Part shown: positions 18,296-27,073 of the stretch, piece by piece | How positions within the stretch are numbered: the stretch's first letter is position 1 | Layout of the letters: the number at the start of each line of letters is the position of its first letter | From: Candidatus Deferrimicrobiaceae bacterium | GTDB taxonomy: Bacteria; Desulfobacterota; Deferrimicrobia; Deferrimicrobiales; Deferrimicrobiaceae | Reading direction: 5' to 3' | NCBI GenBank assembly: GCA_036504035.1 | Contig: DASXVV010000013.1 | Span: forward strand, 232,362 to 296,361 | Length of the DNA stretch: 64,000 nucleotides | Translations under genes and position numbers: made by a program | Notes under the pieces: model-generated | The model's database searches: none | Seen by the model: the letters and a program-made list of their open reading frames with translations, nothing else | Told to the model about the DNA's origin: nothing

Positions 18296-20101
18296 TCAGC
18301 GCGGGCCCATTCTTTGGAGCTGATCTTCGGCTTTCCGCGCGACCGCCTCGCGGCCGGCACGAATTGCCTCGTCCCGTAACGCAATCAGCAACTCGCGATC
18401 CTCCGGTGCAAGGGTCGCCGCACGCTCAAGGATCGAAAGCCCTGAATCGATATCGCCTTTCCGAATACGGAGCGATCCCGCTGCCAGCATGGCGTTCGTG
18501 TCGTCGGGCCTCCATGCAAGCACCTGCTCGTAAATACGAAGCGAGGCCGCTTCGTTGCCGAGTCGTCCGTATGCCGCCCCCAGGTTGTACCAACTCTTGA
18601 CGTAGTCCGGTTCCAGGCGAATCGATTCCTCCAGCAGAGGGATCGCTTCGGTGATGTGACCATCCTTGATCCGTTCCACGGCAAGCGCCGTCCGGGCACG
18701 CGCGTGACGCGGATTTGTCCTGATCGCCATCAGGAACGATTTCTCTGCCCCCCCACGATTTCCGTCCAGGAGATCCAGGTTCCCCAGGTTGTACCACCCG
18801 TCCCCCGGATCGCTTTCGATGAGACGTTCAAAGAGCGCTCTGGAATTTTTCCAGTGGGCCAGTTGCGCCCGTGCAGCGAGCCCGAGCGCAACGACGACGC
18901 CGGCGATCAGGATCCCCATGGCGATCCTTACGGAGCGACGTCGACATTTAAGGAAGAGATCGCAGAAAAGAAAAGAGAATGCGATATAAAGCCCGATGAA
19001 TGGCAAGTAGGCATAACGGTCCGCCATCGCCTGTCGGCCGACTTGCACGATGCCGACCATCGGAACCATCATCCCCAGAAACCAGAACCATCCGACGGGG
19101 AGATAAGGTCGGCTCCGGCCGACCATGATGATGGCAACCGTCAGGGCGATGAGGATCATCGCGCTGCCCGCGACCTTCCATGCCGGAATCGACAGGGGCA
19201 ACACATAAAGCGCGGCAAGATGCGTCGGCCAGACTGCCTTTCCGATATACGCCACGTAGGAGACGACGGCGTTCGACAGCCGAAGGGAAACGGGAATGTC
19301 CCCGAGCTCGCTCACCGCCCCTCCGGCTCTTTGGGCCGCAATCGTGACGACCGAGAGGATGATGGAGAGCGCCAGGAGCGGCAGTTTCTCGATGATGGCC
19401 CATCGCCATCGCACCCGAGAAAATGCCGTCAAGGTCGTAGGAGGGCTCCCTGTCTCCGCTACAAGCAAGGGCGCCATGACGCCCCCCAATGGCCAGATAT
19501 CGAGCAGGAGCAATACGAACGGGATCGTGACGAGCGTCGCCTTCGACAATAGACCTGCGACGAATGCAAGTACGACGAGAATATACCGGCCGGCTTTTCG
19601 AGTTCGTGCATACCAGACATAGGCAAGCAGCGTGAGCATGGCGAACAAACCTGACAGGACGTCTTTTCTTTCGGAAACCCAGGCAACCGATTCCACATGC
19701 ATCGGGTGGAGGGCAAAAAAGACGGCAACGAGCACGGAGGACACGGCGGCGCCTGTTGATGAATACAGGAAAATGAAGAGGAGCGCGGCATTTGCGGCAT
19801 GAAACGCGACGTTCACGATGTGATGCCCACCGGCGGACAATGGCGCCGCGCCGAAGAGTGAAACATCGACCATATGCGAAATCCAGGTCAGTGGATGCCA
19901 GTTTGCGAAACGAAACTCCGTGAAAGCGCGGATGAAACCATCGCGAGTCAGCCCCCGCAACACCAATTCGTTCGCAGTAACGTATCCCGGGTCGTCAAAT
20001 GTGACAAATGCGAACCCTCCGATCGGCGCGTAGACTGCGACAGCAAGCATGATCGGCACGAGCGCAAGGAATAACCGGGAGACAGGGGGAATCTTCCGCA
20101 T
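18296..20101 (-). CDS. TMTC-like membrane glycosyltransferase with TPR repeats
   Basis: The first 400 or so residues of this 601-residue protein hold about ten hydrophobic helices. The acidic motif FDDPGYV in the first outer loop, NWHPLTWISHMVDVSLFG and HPMHVESVAWVSERKDVLSG are typical of bacterial proteins related to the TMTC O-mannosyltransferases (GT-C fold). The C-terminal 200 residues contain about four tetratricopeptide repeats (DGWYNLGNLDLLDG, YVKSWYNLGAAYGRLG, DTNAMLAAGSLRIRKGD). A role in lipid-linked sugar transfer to proteins is inferred; substrate unknown. Start ATG 20101; the frame extends further but overlaps the terminator region. Confidence 0.75.
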   Translation of the reverse strand: MRKIPPVSRLFLALVPIMLAVAVYAPIGGFAFVTFDDPGYVTANELVLRGLTRDGFIRAFTEFRFANWHPLTWISHMVDVSLFGAAPLSAGGHHIVNVAFHAANAALLFIFLYSSTGAAVSSVLVAVFFALHPMHVESVAWVSERKDVLSGLFAMLTLLAYVWYARTRKAGRYILVVLAFVAGLLSKATLVTIPFVLLLLDIWPLGGVMAPLLVAETGSPPTTLTAFSRVRWRWAIIEKLPLLALSIILSVVTIAAQRAGGAVSELGDIPVSLRLSNAVVSYVAYIGKAVWPTHLAALYVLPLSIPAWKVAGSAMILIALTVAIIMVGRSRPYLPVGWFWFLGMMVPMVGIVQVGRQAMADRYAYLPFIGLYIAFSFLFCDLFLKCRRRSVRIAMGILIAGVVVALGLAARAQLAHWKNSRALFERLIESDPGDGWYNLGNLDLLDGNRGGAEKSFLMAIRTNPRHARARTALAVERIKDGHITEAIPLLEESIRLEPDYVKSWYNLGAAYGRLGNEAASLRIYEQVLAWRPDDTNAMLAAGSLRIRKGDIDSGLSILERAATLAPEDRELLIALRDEAIRAGREAVARKAEDQLQRMGPR

Positions 20102-20148
20102 GTCTCGATGATACCATCCCCCAACCCGGGAACTTTCCGGACCCGAAC

Positions 20149-20188
20149 AAAAAAGCGACGCCCCGGAAACAGCCCGGGGCATCGCTTT
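20149..20188 (-). terminator. Rho-independent terminator of the OFA operon
   Basis: Read on the minus strand, a 15-base stem with one mismatch (AAAGCGATGCCCCGG against its partner) is followed by TTTTTT. It lies about 50 bases beyond the stop of the OFA transporter gene and before the TPR gene start. Confidence 0.85.
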
Positions 20189-20238
20189 GGTGCCGGCGGT
20201 ATCGCTCCGCTTCCGGAGCGGGTCTCGTTATGTGGCCG

Positions 20239-21609
20239 TTAACGAATCCGGTTCGCGTTCCATGCCGGCGCCTCGACGAAGCCGAGCAGGACTCCGAGGC
20301 CGCGCGAGAATTCACCCAGGAAAGAAGGCGTCGCAACGGGGAAAGCCGCTGTCTTTTTGGCCTCCGACTTTTCGGCGCCGGTCTTGAGCGTCGTCGTCAG
20401 CGCGGCGCCTGCCAGCAGCAGGACGCCAGCCAGCATGAACGACTTGCTCATGCCGCCCGGCTGGGCGTTGAGCGTCTCGGACACCTTGCCCATGACGAAA
20501 CCCCCGACGCCCCAGGCCGTGAAAAGCGCACCGTAGTTCATGCCGTAGTTCTTGAATCCCCAATAGTCCTTGCTGAAGGTCGGGAACAGGGCCAGATTCG
20601 AACCGTAGTTGAAGCCGATGAAGGTGGCGAGCAGGACGAGCAGCGCCGCGCTGCCGGTGTTGATGACGGTGAGCGCCCCGAACATCATGACGGCCTGGAA
20701 GCAGAGCATCAGGATGAGCGTCGCCTTTCGGCCGATCTTGTCGGAAAGGATGCCCGCAGTCACGCGGCCGCCCGCGTTGCCGATCGCCATGATCGCGACC
20801 GCGATGAAGGCCATGGAGCCGAGGCTCTTCTTCGCCAGGCCGGCAACGCTTCCGATGACCATGAGGCCGGCGCCCGCTCCTATGAAGTAGGCGATCCACA
20901 AAAGGTAGAAGCGTGGGTCGCGGAGCATCTCGCCGACCGTCGCGTCGTTGCCCGACTTCTTGGCCGCAACTTTCGCCGGGTCGACCTTCGCGGTCTCGAC
21001 GGGGACGTAGCCCGCGGGCGGGTTGACGAGCAGGAAGGACAGGCCGCACGCGATCACGGCGAAGGCCGCCGCCAGGAACAGCATCGCCTGCTGAACGCCG
21101 TAGGCGCCGATCAGGTAGCTGGACAGCGGAGCGATGTAGACGGGGGCAACGCCGAAGCCGGCGACGACGAGCCCGGCGATCAGGCCGGTCTTGGAGGCGG
21201 GGAACCACTTGAGCGCGGGCGGCGTCGCAGCCGAGTAGCCGAAGCCGAAACCGGCGCCGGCGAGCACGCCAAAGCCGACGACCCACGCCGCGTAGGCGGG
21301 CGAGAACGCCATCAGGCTGAAGCCGGCGCCCACCAGGATGCCGCCGATCAGCGCGGTGCGGGCCGGCCCGATCTTGTCCTGGCACTTGCCGGCCAGGATC
21401 ATCGCAAAGGCGAAAGTGAGGCAGCAAACGGCGTACGGATCGTTGATCGACGCGTGATCCCAGGTAAACGCCCCCGGGCCGCCCTTTTCGATCGACGCCT
21501 TGATCGCGCCCTTGAAGATGCTCCAGGCATAGAGGACGCCCAGCGCCAGGTTGATCCCCAGGCCGGCCATCGTGACCTGCCACCCTCTATTCTTGATCGT
21601 CTGTTCCAT
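20239..21609 (-). CDS. OFA-family MFS transporter
   Basis: A 456-residue protein with about twelve membrane helices, starting MEQTIKNRGWQVTMAGLGINLALGVLYAWSIF's family pattern (GINLALGVLYAWSIFKGAI). This N-terminus and the loop ALKWFPASKTGLIAG are typical of the oxalate/formate antiporter (OFA) branch, which moves small carboxylates across the inner membrane. The cytoplasmic central loop holds NDATVGEMLRDPRFYLLWIAYF, also usual. The C-terminus is slightly long and Ala/Lys-rich. It is the last gene of a four-gene operon with two unrecognised membrane proteins. Substrate unknown. Confidence 0.85.
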   Translation of the reverse strand: MEQTIKNRGWQVTMAGLGINLALGVLYAWSIFKGAIKASIEKGGPGAFTWDHASINDPYAVCCLTFAFAMILAGKCQDKIGPARTALIGGILVGAGFSLMAFSPAYAAWVVGFGVLAGAGFGFGYSAATPPALKWFPASKTGLIAGLVVAGFGVAPVYIAPLSSYLIGAYGVQQAMLFLAAAFAVIACGLSFLLVNPPAGYVPVETAKVDPAKVAAKKSGNDATVGEMLRDPRFYLLWIAYFIGAGAGLMVIGSVAGLAKKSLGSMAFIAVAIMAIGNAGGRVTAGILSDKIGRKATLILMLCFQAVMMFGALTVINTGSAALLVLLATFIGFNYGSNLALFPTFSKDYWGFKNYGMNYGALFTAWGVGGFVMGKVSETLNAQPGGMSKSFMLAGVLLLAGAALTTTLKTGAEKSEAKKTAAFPVATPSFLGEFSRGLGVLLGFVEAPAWNANRIR

Positions 21610-21637
21610 GATCGCGACTCCTCGGTAATTTTGGGTT

Positions 21638-22735
21638 CTAGCGATTGGCCGGTTGGCCTTCGTGGAACGTCACCGGCATCTCGATCAAGGCGTCCGCCTG
21701 CTTCTTGACGGGCCCGTTCATGCGCATCGCGGCGGAAAATTCCATCCAGAAGATCAGGTAGATCGAGATCATGAGCGACAGCCCGATGTTCTGGTTCTCA
21801 GGTCCAAGCGCCTTGGTCAGGACCGGGGAGAGGAAACCGGCGCCCAGCGTGCCGGTCACGCGTTCCAGGACATAGAAGAAGACCAGGGTCGCGGCGGTGC
21901 CGCCGAACATGATGGCGAGCCCCCTCCCGCGCTTGACCCAGTATTTCGGGGAGAAGCCGAACATCCGCATGAAGATGACGACCCAGATGATCCACACGGA
22001 GTAATCGACGGCCGCGTCGGGGAGCGCCAGCTTGTTCTTGACCAGGACGATCTCGAGGACGGTCACGACGGCGAGCAGGATGAACATCCACGAGAACTTC
22101 TCGTCGGCCTGCGACCGCCAGGTCCGGCTGTCGGGCGGCGCGATCTCCTTTACGGAATGGGAATGCGTCCCCAGCGACATGAACAGGATGGCGAACCAGA
22201 TGCCCGCGTTGTGGAACAGCAGCGAGGCGTGGTTGCCCGCGATGTTGGCGATGCGCGCCATCGGGTCGCGAATGAAGTCGGCGGCGATCCGCATGAGGAA
22301 CAGGTTGACGAGGATGGAGCAGACGGCGACGACCAGGACGGTGAAGATCCGCTTCGGGAGCAGATAGGCGTCGATCCGGTCCGGGAAGCCGAGGATGAAG
22401 GCAAACCAGATGAGGAACATGATAAAGGGAATCCCGAAGCAGATGCCGTAGGTGGTATTGCCTGCGAAATCGCCGGCCTGTGCGTAGATCACGAACTTTT
22501 CCTTGACGAGGGGATCGGTGTTGGCCGCCTTGACGACGTCCTTTGCGACGGTCTTGACGTGCGGCAAGAGCCCCATCGTGCCCCAGCCGTGATCGCCCTG
22601 AGTCGTGTCGAGCACCCAGTACCGGTCGCCCATGGTGGCATCGAGCCCCTGGAAGAACTTCATCGAATAGGTCGCGCAGAGAGCCACGACCACCAACAGC
22701 AGGATTGCGTTCTTGATGCTCATCGGCTTGGTCAT
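21638..22735 (-). CDS. Unrecognised multi-pass membrane protein
   Basis: I do not recognise this 365-residue family. It has about eight hydrophobic helices: one near the N-terminus (NAILLLVVVALCATYSM), then a soluble loop of about 75 residues with GDHGWGTMGLLPHVKTVAK and TDPLVKEKFVIYAQAGDF, then seven more. The helix FHNAGIWFAILFMSLGTHSH holds several His residues. It starts at ATG 22735, five bases after the stop of the small membrane protein, and ends 28 bases before the OFA gene. The tight spacing suggests a joint function, perhaps as partner subunits of the transporter. Confidence 0.7.
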   Translation of the reverse strand: MTKPMSIKNAILLLVVVALCATYSMKFFQGLDATMGDRYWVLDTTQGDHGWGTMGLLPHVKTVAKDVVKAANTDPLVKEKFVIYAQAGDFAGNTTYGICFGIPFIMFLIWFAFILGFPDRIDAYLLPKRIFTVLVVAVCSILVNLFLMRIAADFIRDPMARIANIAGNHASLLFHNAGIWFAILFMSLGTHSHSVKEIAPPDSRTWRSQADEKFSWMFILLAVVTVLEIVLVKNKLALPDAAVDYSVWIIWVVIFMRMFGFSPKYWVKRGRGLAIMFGGTAATLVFFYVLERVTGTLGAGFLSPVLTKALGPENQNIGLSLMISIYLIFWMEFSAAMRMNGPVKKQADALIEMPVTFHEGQPANR

Positions 22736-22739
22736 GGCG

Positions 22740-23147
22740 CTATTCCTTGTGGGTGGTCCAGAACATGGAAACCGCGTTGGCTGCGAAAATGCCATAGAGC
22801 CACATGGTGTTCCAGGCCGGGCCGGACCAATGGCTTCCCTTGCCGGCGCCGACGACGCCAGAGGCGATGACCATGCCGATGATCGCGGTGAACGATACCG
22901 TCGTCACGGCGCGAAGGATCTGGTTGTTCCGCCAGGTGTGGCGTTCCATCTCCTCGATCCGCTCGACGACCGACTCGTTGTACTGCTGGCGCCACTGCTC
23001 GATCAGGAGCTGGGTATCCTCGAGCGAATAAGAGACCTTTTCATCGGGCTTTGCCACCTTGAGGTTGTTCTTGCGCGCATCTTCCGCCCCGATCTCCTCA
23101 ACCTGCTGAAGCTTTTCGGCGGTCGCTTTCATGTCCCGGATGCTCAT
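22740..23147 (-). CDS. Unrecognised small membrane protein
   Basis: A 135-residue protein with a soluble, charged N-terminal 80 residues that look helical (EDTQLLIEQWRQQYNESVVERIEEMER) and two hydrophobic helices near the end (VSFTAIIGMVIASGVVGAG and WLYGIFAANAVSMFW). I do not recognise the family. It has an AAAGGAGA ribosome binding site and ends four bases before the next start. It may be an accessory subunit of the eight-helix protein encoded next to it. Confidence 0.7.
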   Translation of the reverse strand: MSIRDMKATAEKLQQVEEIGAEDARKNNLKVAKPDEKVSYSLEDTQLLIEQWRQQYNESVVERIEEMERHTWRNNQILRAVTTVSFTAIIGMVIASGVVGAGKGSHWSGPAWNTMWLYGIFAANAVSMFWTTHKE

Positions 23148-23188
23148 GTCTTTTCTCCTTTGCTATCGGTCAAGTCTGGTTGCGGTCT

Positions 23189-23383
23189 TCAAGCAGATGC
23201 GGCTGTCTTCGTTTCCGACGGGAATCGATCGGCCAGTTCCTGGTATTTCGGGCAATCGGCAAAACGGCTGCTGCAGTACCGGATGATCAGGTTCACGTCG
23301 TGGGGGAAGATGTACCCGCACCCGACGTCGCAGTAGTCTTCGTTCTTGCCGTAATAGGGACAGACCGGTTGTTGTTCGTTCAT
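23189..23383 (-). CDS. Small Cys-rich protein
   Basis: A 64-residue protein with five or six Cys residues: CPYYGKNEDYCDVGCGYI and RYCSSRFADCPKYQELADR. The spacing suggests metal binding or disulfides. No signal peptide is visible, so a cytoplasmic zinc or iron-sulfur site is possible. I start at ATG 23383 (MNEQQPVCPYYG); an in-frame ATG at 23440 is possible but adds a Ser/Thr-rich stretch with no support. It is first in the operon with the two membrane proteins and the OFA transporter. Function unknown. Confidence 0.65.
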   Translation of the reverse strand: MNEQQPVCPYYGKNEDYCDVGCGYIFPHDVNLIIRYCSSRFADCPKYQELADRFPSETKTAASA

Positions 23384-23451
23384 GGGTTGGACTTCACCCT
23401 TTTGCGAAATGGTTACGGCAGTTGATTGAGCAACAGGCATGCCATGACTGA

Positions 23452-23469
23452 ATGCAGATGCGGAACCCT
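23452..23469 (-). promoter_or_regulatory. Possible sigma-54 promoter of the OFA operon
   Basis: On the minus strand GG and GC dinucleotides are spaced by ten bases (GGTTCCGCATCTGCA), the core of a -24/-12 element, about 60 bases before the ATG at 23383. The match to the full consensus is only partial. The call rests also on the sigma-54 response regulator encoded next door. Confidence 0.3.
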
Positions 23470-23590
23470 GTGTTTCCGGGAGGTTATGCTGAAAGGGGAT
23501 TCAATGAATGAGGTGGGACGAGGAATTGATTCGCGCGGGCGCAAAATTCCGAACCCGTGTTTCGCAGAAATGCAAAAACGAAATATGAAT

Positions 23591-24985
23591 CTATCTTTGT
23601 GCGTCGTCCTCCCGGCGGATGCCGTATTTCTTGATCTTGCGATAGATCGTCGCCATGTTCATGCCGGCTTCGCGCGCGGCGGCTTCGACGTTCCAACGAT
23701 GCTTCTTCAGCAAGCCCCTCAGGTAATCCGTCTCGAAGCGGGAAAGCGCCTGCGCATATTCGCCATCTTCCGATGCCTGTTCCGGGGACTCTTCCTGCCC
23801 GATCACCGGCAATTCAATGAATTGCGCCAGGACCGGGAGTTCGATGTAGTCGGAATCCTCCATGGCAATGCACGCCTCGATCACGTTCCGCAGTTCGCGG
23901 ATATTCCCGGGCCATGCGTACCCCAGGGCATGTTCCATGGCTTCCGGCGAAAGCCCGCGGATCGAGGTGCCGAATTTTCGGTTCTGCAACGCGATGAAAT
24001 GGGCGGCCAGAAGCGGGATGTCCGCCTTCCGTTCCCGGAGCGGCGGCAAGTGGATGTTGAGCACGTTAAGCCGATAGTAAAGGTCCTCCCGGAATGCTCC
24101 GCTCTTGACCGAGGCCTTCAGGTCCGAATTCGTGGCGGAAATAATCCGGACGTCGACCCGCGTCGGCTTGGTATCGCCCAGCCGGGTGAATTCCTGCTCC
24201 TGCAGGAATCGAAGCAGCGTCTTCTGGACGTTCATCGGCAGGTTGCCCGCCTCGTCGAGGAAAAGCGTCCCGCCGTCCGCCGCCTCAAGCAGCCCCTGAC
24301 GGTTTTCGGCGGCGCCGGTAAACGCCCCCTTCTTGTAGCCGAACAACTCGGATTCCAGGATCGATTCGGGCAACGCCCCGCAGTTGATCGCGATGAATTT
24401 CCGGTCCTTGCGGGGAGAGTTGTAGTGGATCGCCTGCGCGATCAATTCCTTGCCCGTCCCGGATTCGCCCGTCACGAGCACGGAGGTGTCGCGGCCTGCA
24501 ATCTTCTCGACGCGCTCGAGCACCCCCTTGAGTCCATCGGAAGCGCCGATGATGTTGCCGAAGTGGAACTTGCCGACGAGCTCTTCCCGCAATTCGCGGT
24601 TCTCTTCGACCAGCTCGGTATGCTTGAGCGCATTCTTGACCCGGTAGAGAAGCTCTTCGGGCTCGAACGGCTTGGTGAGCATGTCGTAGGCGCCCCGACG
24701 CAGCGCCTGGATCGACATCTCGACGGTCGCGTAGGCTGTGACCATGATGACGGGAATGGACGGTTCTTTCGCCTTGACCCGCTGCAGCACCTCAAGGCCA
24801 TCCATGCCGGGCATCTTGATGTCGGTGACCACGAGATCCCACTGGCCCCGCTCGAACGCCTCGACGGCCTCGAACGAACGGGTGAAGGTCTTCGCAAAAT
24901 ATCCGTTGTCGAGCAGGACCGCCTCCATCATGAGGCAGAGGCCCTCCTCGTTGTCGATCAGCATCACCCGTTTATTCTGCGTCAA
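23591..24985 (-). CDS. Sigma-54 dependent response regulator (AtoC/NtrC type)
   Basis: The 464-residue protein has a receiver domain (residues 1-120) with the phospho-acceptor Asp in LVVTDIKMPGMDG. The AAA+ domain (about 140-375) has Walker A GESGTGKELIAQAIH, the sigma-54 contact loop GAFTGA and Walker B GTLFLDEAG. The Fis-type HTH at the end is RWNVEAAAREAGMNMATIYRKI. It activates sigma-54 promoters after phosphorylation. The start is TTG 24985. It follows the double-Cache kinase by 12 bases, so the two form a pair. The nearby four-gene OFA operon is a likely target. Confidence 0.92.
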   Translation of the reverse strand: MTQNKRVMLIDNEEGLCLMMEAVLLDNGYFAKTFTRSFEAVEAFERGQWDLVVTDIKMPGMDGLEVLQRVKAKEPSIPVIMVTAYATVEMSIQALRRGAYDMLTKPFEPEELLYRVKNALKHTELVEENRELREELVGKFHFGNIIGASDGLKGVLERVEKIAGRDTSVLVTGESGTGKELIAQAIHYNSPRKDRKFIAINCGALPESILESELFGYKKGAFTGAAENRQGLLEAADGGTLFLDEAGNLPMNVQKTLLRFLQEQEFTRLGDTKPTRVDVRIISATNSDLKASVKSGAFREDLYYRLNVLNIHLPPLRERKADIPLLAAHFIALQNRKFGTSIRGLSPEAMEHALGYAWPGNIRELRNVIEACIAMEDSDYIELPVLAQFIELPVIGQEESPEQASEDGEYAQALSRFETDYLRGLLKKHRWNVEAAAREAGMNMATIYRKIKKYGIRREDDAQR

Positions 24986-24997
24986 TACCGCTCCCCG

Positions 24998-26968
24998 CTA
25001 TTGAAAGTCTTCAGGCCGGACCGGCAGCCGGATCTTTACGGTGGTGCCTTCCCCGACCTTGCTCTCGATCGTGATCCGTCCATGGTGCTGCTCGACGATT
25101 TGCCGCGTGATGGGAAGCCCCAACCCCGTACCGCTCGTCTTGGTCGTGAAAAAGGGCTCGAACATCTTATCGAGATTTTCGGCGGGAATCCCGACCCCGT
25201 TGTCCACGAACAGGATGTTGACGTATCCCTCTTCGTCCAGATACGTCTTCACGACCAGCTTCCCCCCCGCCGGCAGTGCGGCCCCGGCATTCAGGATGAG
25301 GTTGATCGCCACCTGCCGCAACTGGTCGCCGTCCGCCATGATCGTCGGGAGGCCGGGCGCGAACTCCTTCACGACCTTCGCGTGGTGCATGTCGGTATGG
25401 TTGGACGCGAAGTCGACGATCTGGTCGAGCAGGTCGTTGATGTCGACTTCCTCGGGGGCGGGCTTGGGCGTTCGCGCAAAGCTGAGCAGGTTCTGGACGA
25501 TCTTCTTGCAGCGCTTGCTCTCCCGCTTGATCTCGCTGATGTATCTGTAATTGGGGTCGTCGGGCGAAAGTTTCCCCTCGATGTGGCTGGCGAATCCGAG
25601 GATGACCCCGAGCGGGTTGTTGATCTCGTGCGCCACCCCGGAGGAGAGAACGCCGAGCGACGCCATCTTCCCCTGCTGCGCGAGGTTCGCCTCCATCTCG
25701 CGATTCTGGCGGATGATGGCCGTCATCCGGTTGAAGGCCGACGCGAGCTCGCCCAGTTCGTCGTTGGTGTCGACATTCATCCGTTCCTCGAGCCTTCCCT
25801 GCTTGACCTTGCGAATGACATCCATCATGTGTCGTATGGGATCCGTGAACACCTTCGACGCGTAATTGACCAGGAAGGCGGAGACGAGCGCCGAGAGGAT
25901 CACCAGCAGGACCATGGTTCCGAGGATCCGCCCGGAAATCTTGTTCGCCTCCCGGTAGAACTCGTCCTCGTAGGAGCCGACCGCCACGATCCAGCCCCAG
26001 GGCTCGAAATATTCGTAGCGGACGATCTTCATGCGCGGCTTGCGGTCGCTGATGTTCTTCCATGGATAGCGGATCCACCCGCTTTTTTTCGTGCACATCT
26101 CCCGGATGAACTCGTTCCCGTCGAGGTCTCTGGACCGGTAGATATTCTGGCCTTCCGCGTTCGGGTGGACGACCAGGTCCCCCTTCGTGTTCATACAATA
26201 GATGTAACCGGTGTCGCCGACTTTCTTCTTTTTGATCTTTTCCCGGAGCTCCTCGAATGAACGTCGTTCGAAGGCCGCGTCCTCGTAAGTCTCTTCGACG
26301 TATCCGCCCGCCGCGATGATCCAGTCCCATTCCCGGAAATAGGTGTAGGCGACCACCTTTTTCCGCGGGAACTTGTCGCCCAGCATGGCGTTCCGCCAGG
26401 GATAGGTGGTGTAGAGGATCTCCCCGGGCTTCGAAAGCAGCGCCTTCTCGCACATCTCGCGGATGAAGTGGCGGCCGTTTTCGTCTTTCTCGTTGATGAC
26501 GTTCTGCCCTTCCCGGGCGATATGCGCCACGAGCTTTCCCTTGCTGGTCATGGCATAGATGTAACCGGATTCGCCGACGTTGACCCGGGTCAACGCTTTC
26601 CGCGCCTCTTCCCTGGCGGCGGCCGGGCTTACCTGACCACTCCGTGACTGGTTCTCCTCGGCCTGGACCAGGTTTCGCGAGAGGTTGACAAGAGTGGCGA
26701 GCTCCTTGTTGAAGCTGCCCTGCTTGTCCTGCTTGTAGACCTGGAACTGCTGGTAATGGGAATTGATCAGGTCGAGGGTGAAGCTGGCCATGTGCTGCAG
26801 GTCGTCCTTGCTCGTCTGGGTGATCCCCAGGTTTGCCTGCTGGGTCGCGATGCTGCCGACGACGCCGCCAACCACAAGGATGGGGATGATCACCAGCGGC
26901 ATGACCATGGCCATCATCTTCCAGCGTAATTTCAGGTTGGTCACGAAACCGGACAGTGGCCTGTGCAT
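24998..26968 (-). CDS. Sensor histidine kinase with two Cache domains
   Basis: The 656-residue membrane kinase has a first helix near residue 20-40 (MMAMVMPLVIIPILVVGGVV) and a periplasmic region with two Cache repeats, GESGYIYAMTSKGKLVAH and VGDTGYIYCMNTKGDLVVHP, each followed by a GW-type end (WDWIIAAGGYVEE and WGWIVAVGSYEDE). A second helix (LGTMVLLVILSALVSAFLV), HAMP, a His box SSGVAHEINNPLGVILGF and an ATPase domain (GTGLGLPITRQIVEQH) follow. Cache domains usually bind small organic acids, which fits the neighbouring carboxylate-type transporter. The start at ATG 26968 is chosen by the signal anchor; the longer open frame upstream is antisense to gspC. Confidence 0.92.
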   Translation of the reverse strand: MHRPLSGFVTNLKLRWKMMAMVMPLVIIPILVVGGVVGSIATQQANLGITQTSKDDLQHMASFTLDLINSHYQQFQVYKQDKQGSFNKELATLVNLSRNLVQAEENQSRSGQVSPAAAREEARKALTRVNVGESGYIYAMTSKGKLVAHIAREGQNVINEKDENGRHFIREMCEKALLSKPGEILYTTYPWRNAMLGDKFPRKKVVAYTYFREWDWIIAAGGYVEETYEDAAFERRSFEELREKIKKKKVGDTGYIYCMNTKGDLVVHPNAEGQNIYRSRDLDGNEFIREMCTKKSGWIRYPWKNISDRKPRMKIVRYEYFEPWGWIVAVGSYEDEFYREANKISGRILGTMVLLVILSALVSAFLVNYASKVFTDPIRHMMDVIRKVKQGRLEERMNVDTNDELGELASAFNRMTAIIRQNREMEANLAQQGKMASLGVLSSGVAHEINNPLGVILGFASHIEGKLSPDDPNYRYISEIKRESKRCKKIVQNLLSFARTPKPAPEEVDINDLLDQIVDFASNHTDMHHAKVVKEFAPGLPTIMADGDQLRQVAINLILNAGAALPAGGKLVVKTYLDEEGYVNILFVDNGVGIPAENLDKMFEPFFTTKTSGTGLGLPITRQIVEQHHGRITIESKVGEGTTVKIRLPVRPEDFQ

Positions 26969-27013
26969 ACTGAAACCATGGTTGAAGCGGGGTATCCTGT
27001 CAAGACCCATCGG

Positions 27014-27042
27014 ATGACTGCGGGCGGCAAAACGGATACAAT
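27014..27042 (+). promoter_or_regulatory. Candidate sigma-70 promoter of the gsp operon
   Basis: ATGACT (27014-27019), 17 bases, then TACAAT (27037-27042), about 30 bases before the gspC ATG, in the 105-base gap between divergent gspC and the histidine kinase. The -35 is imperfect. A TTGACA on the opposite strand (27003-26998) could serve the kinase gene, but its -10 would be poor. Confidence 0.5.
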
Positions 27043-27073
27043 GTAGTTTCACCGATCTCTTCCCGGAGCGTGG

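Noticed and set aside
23426..26260. Plus-strand open frame of 944 codons
   Set aside because: It is antisense to the response regulator and kinase, which have complete domains. The frame is open only because of the high GC content.
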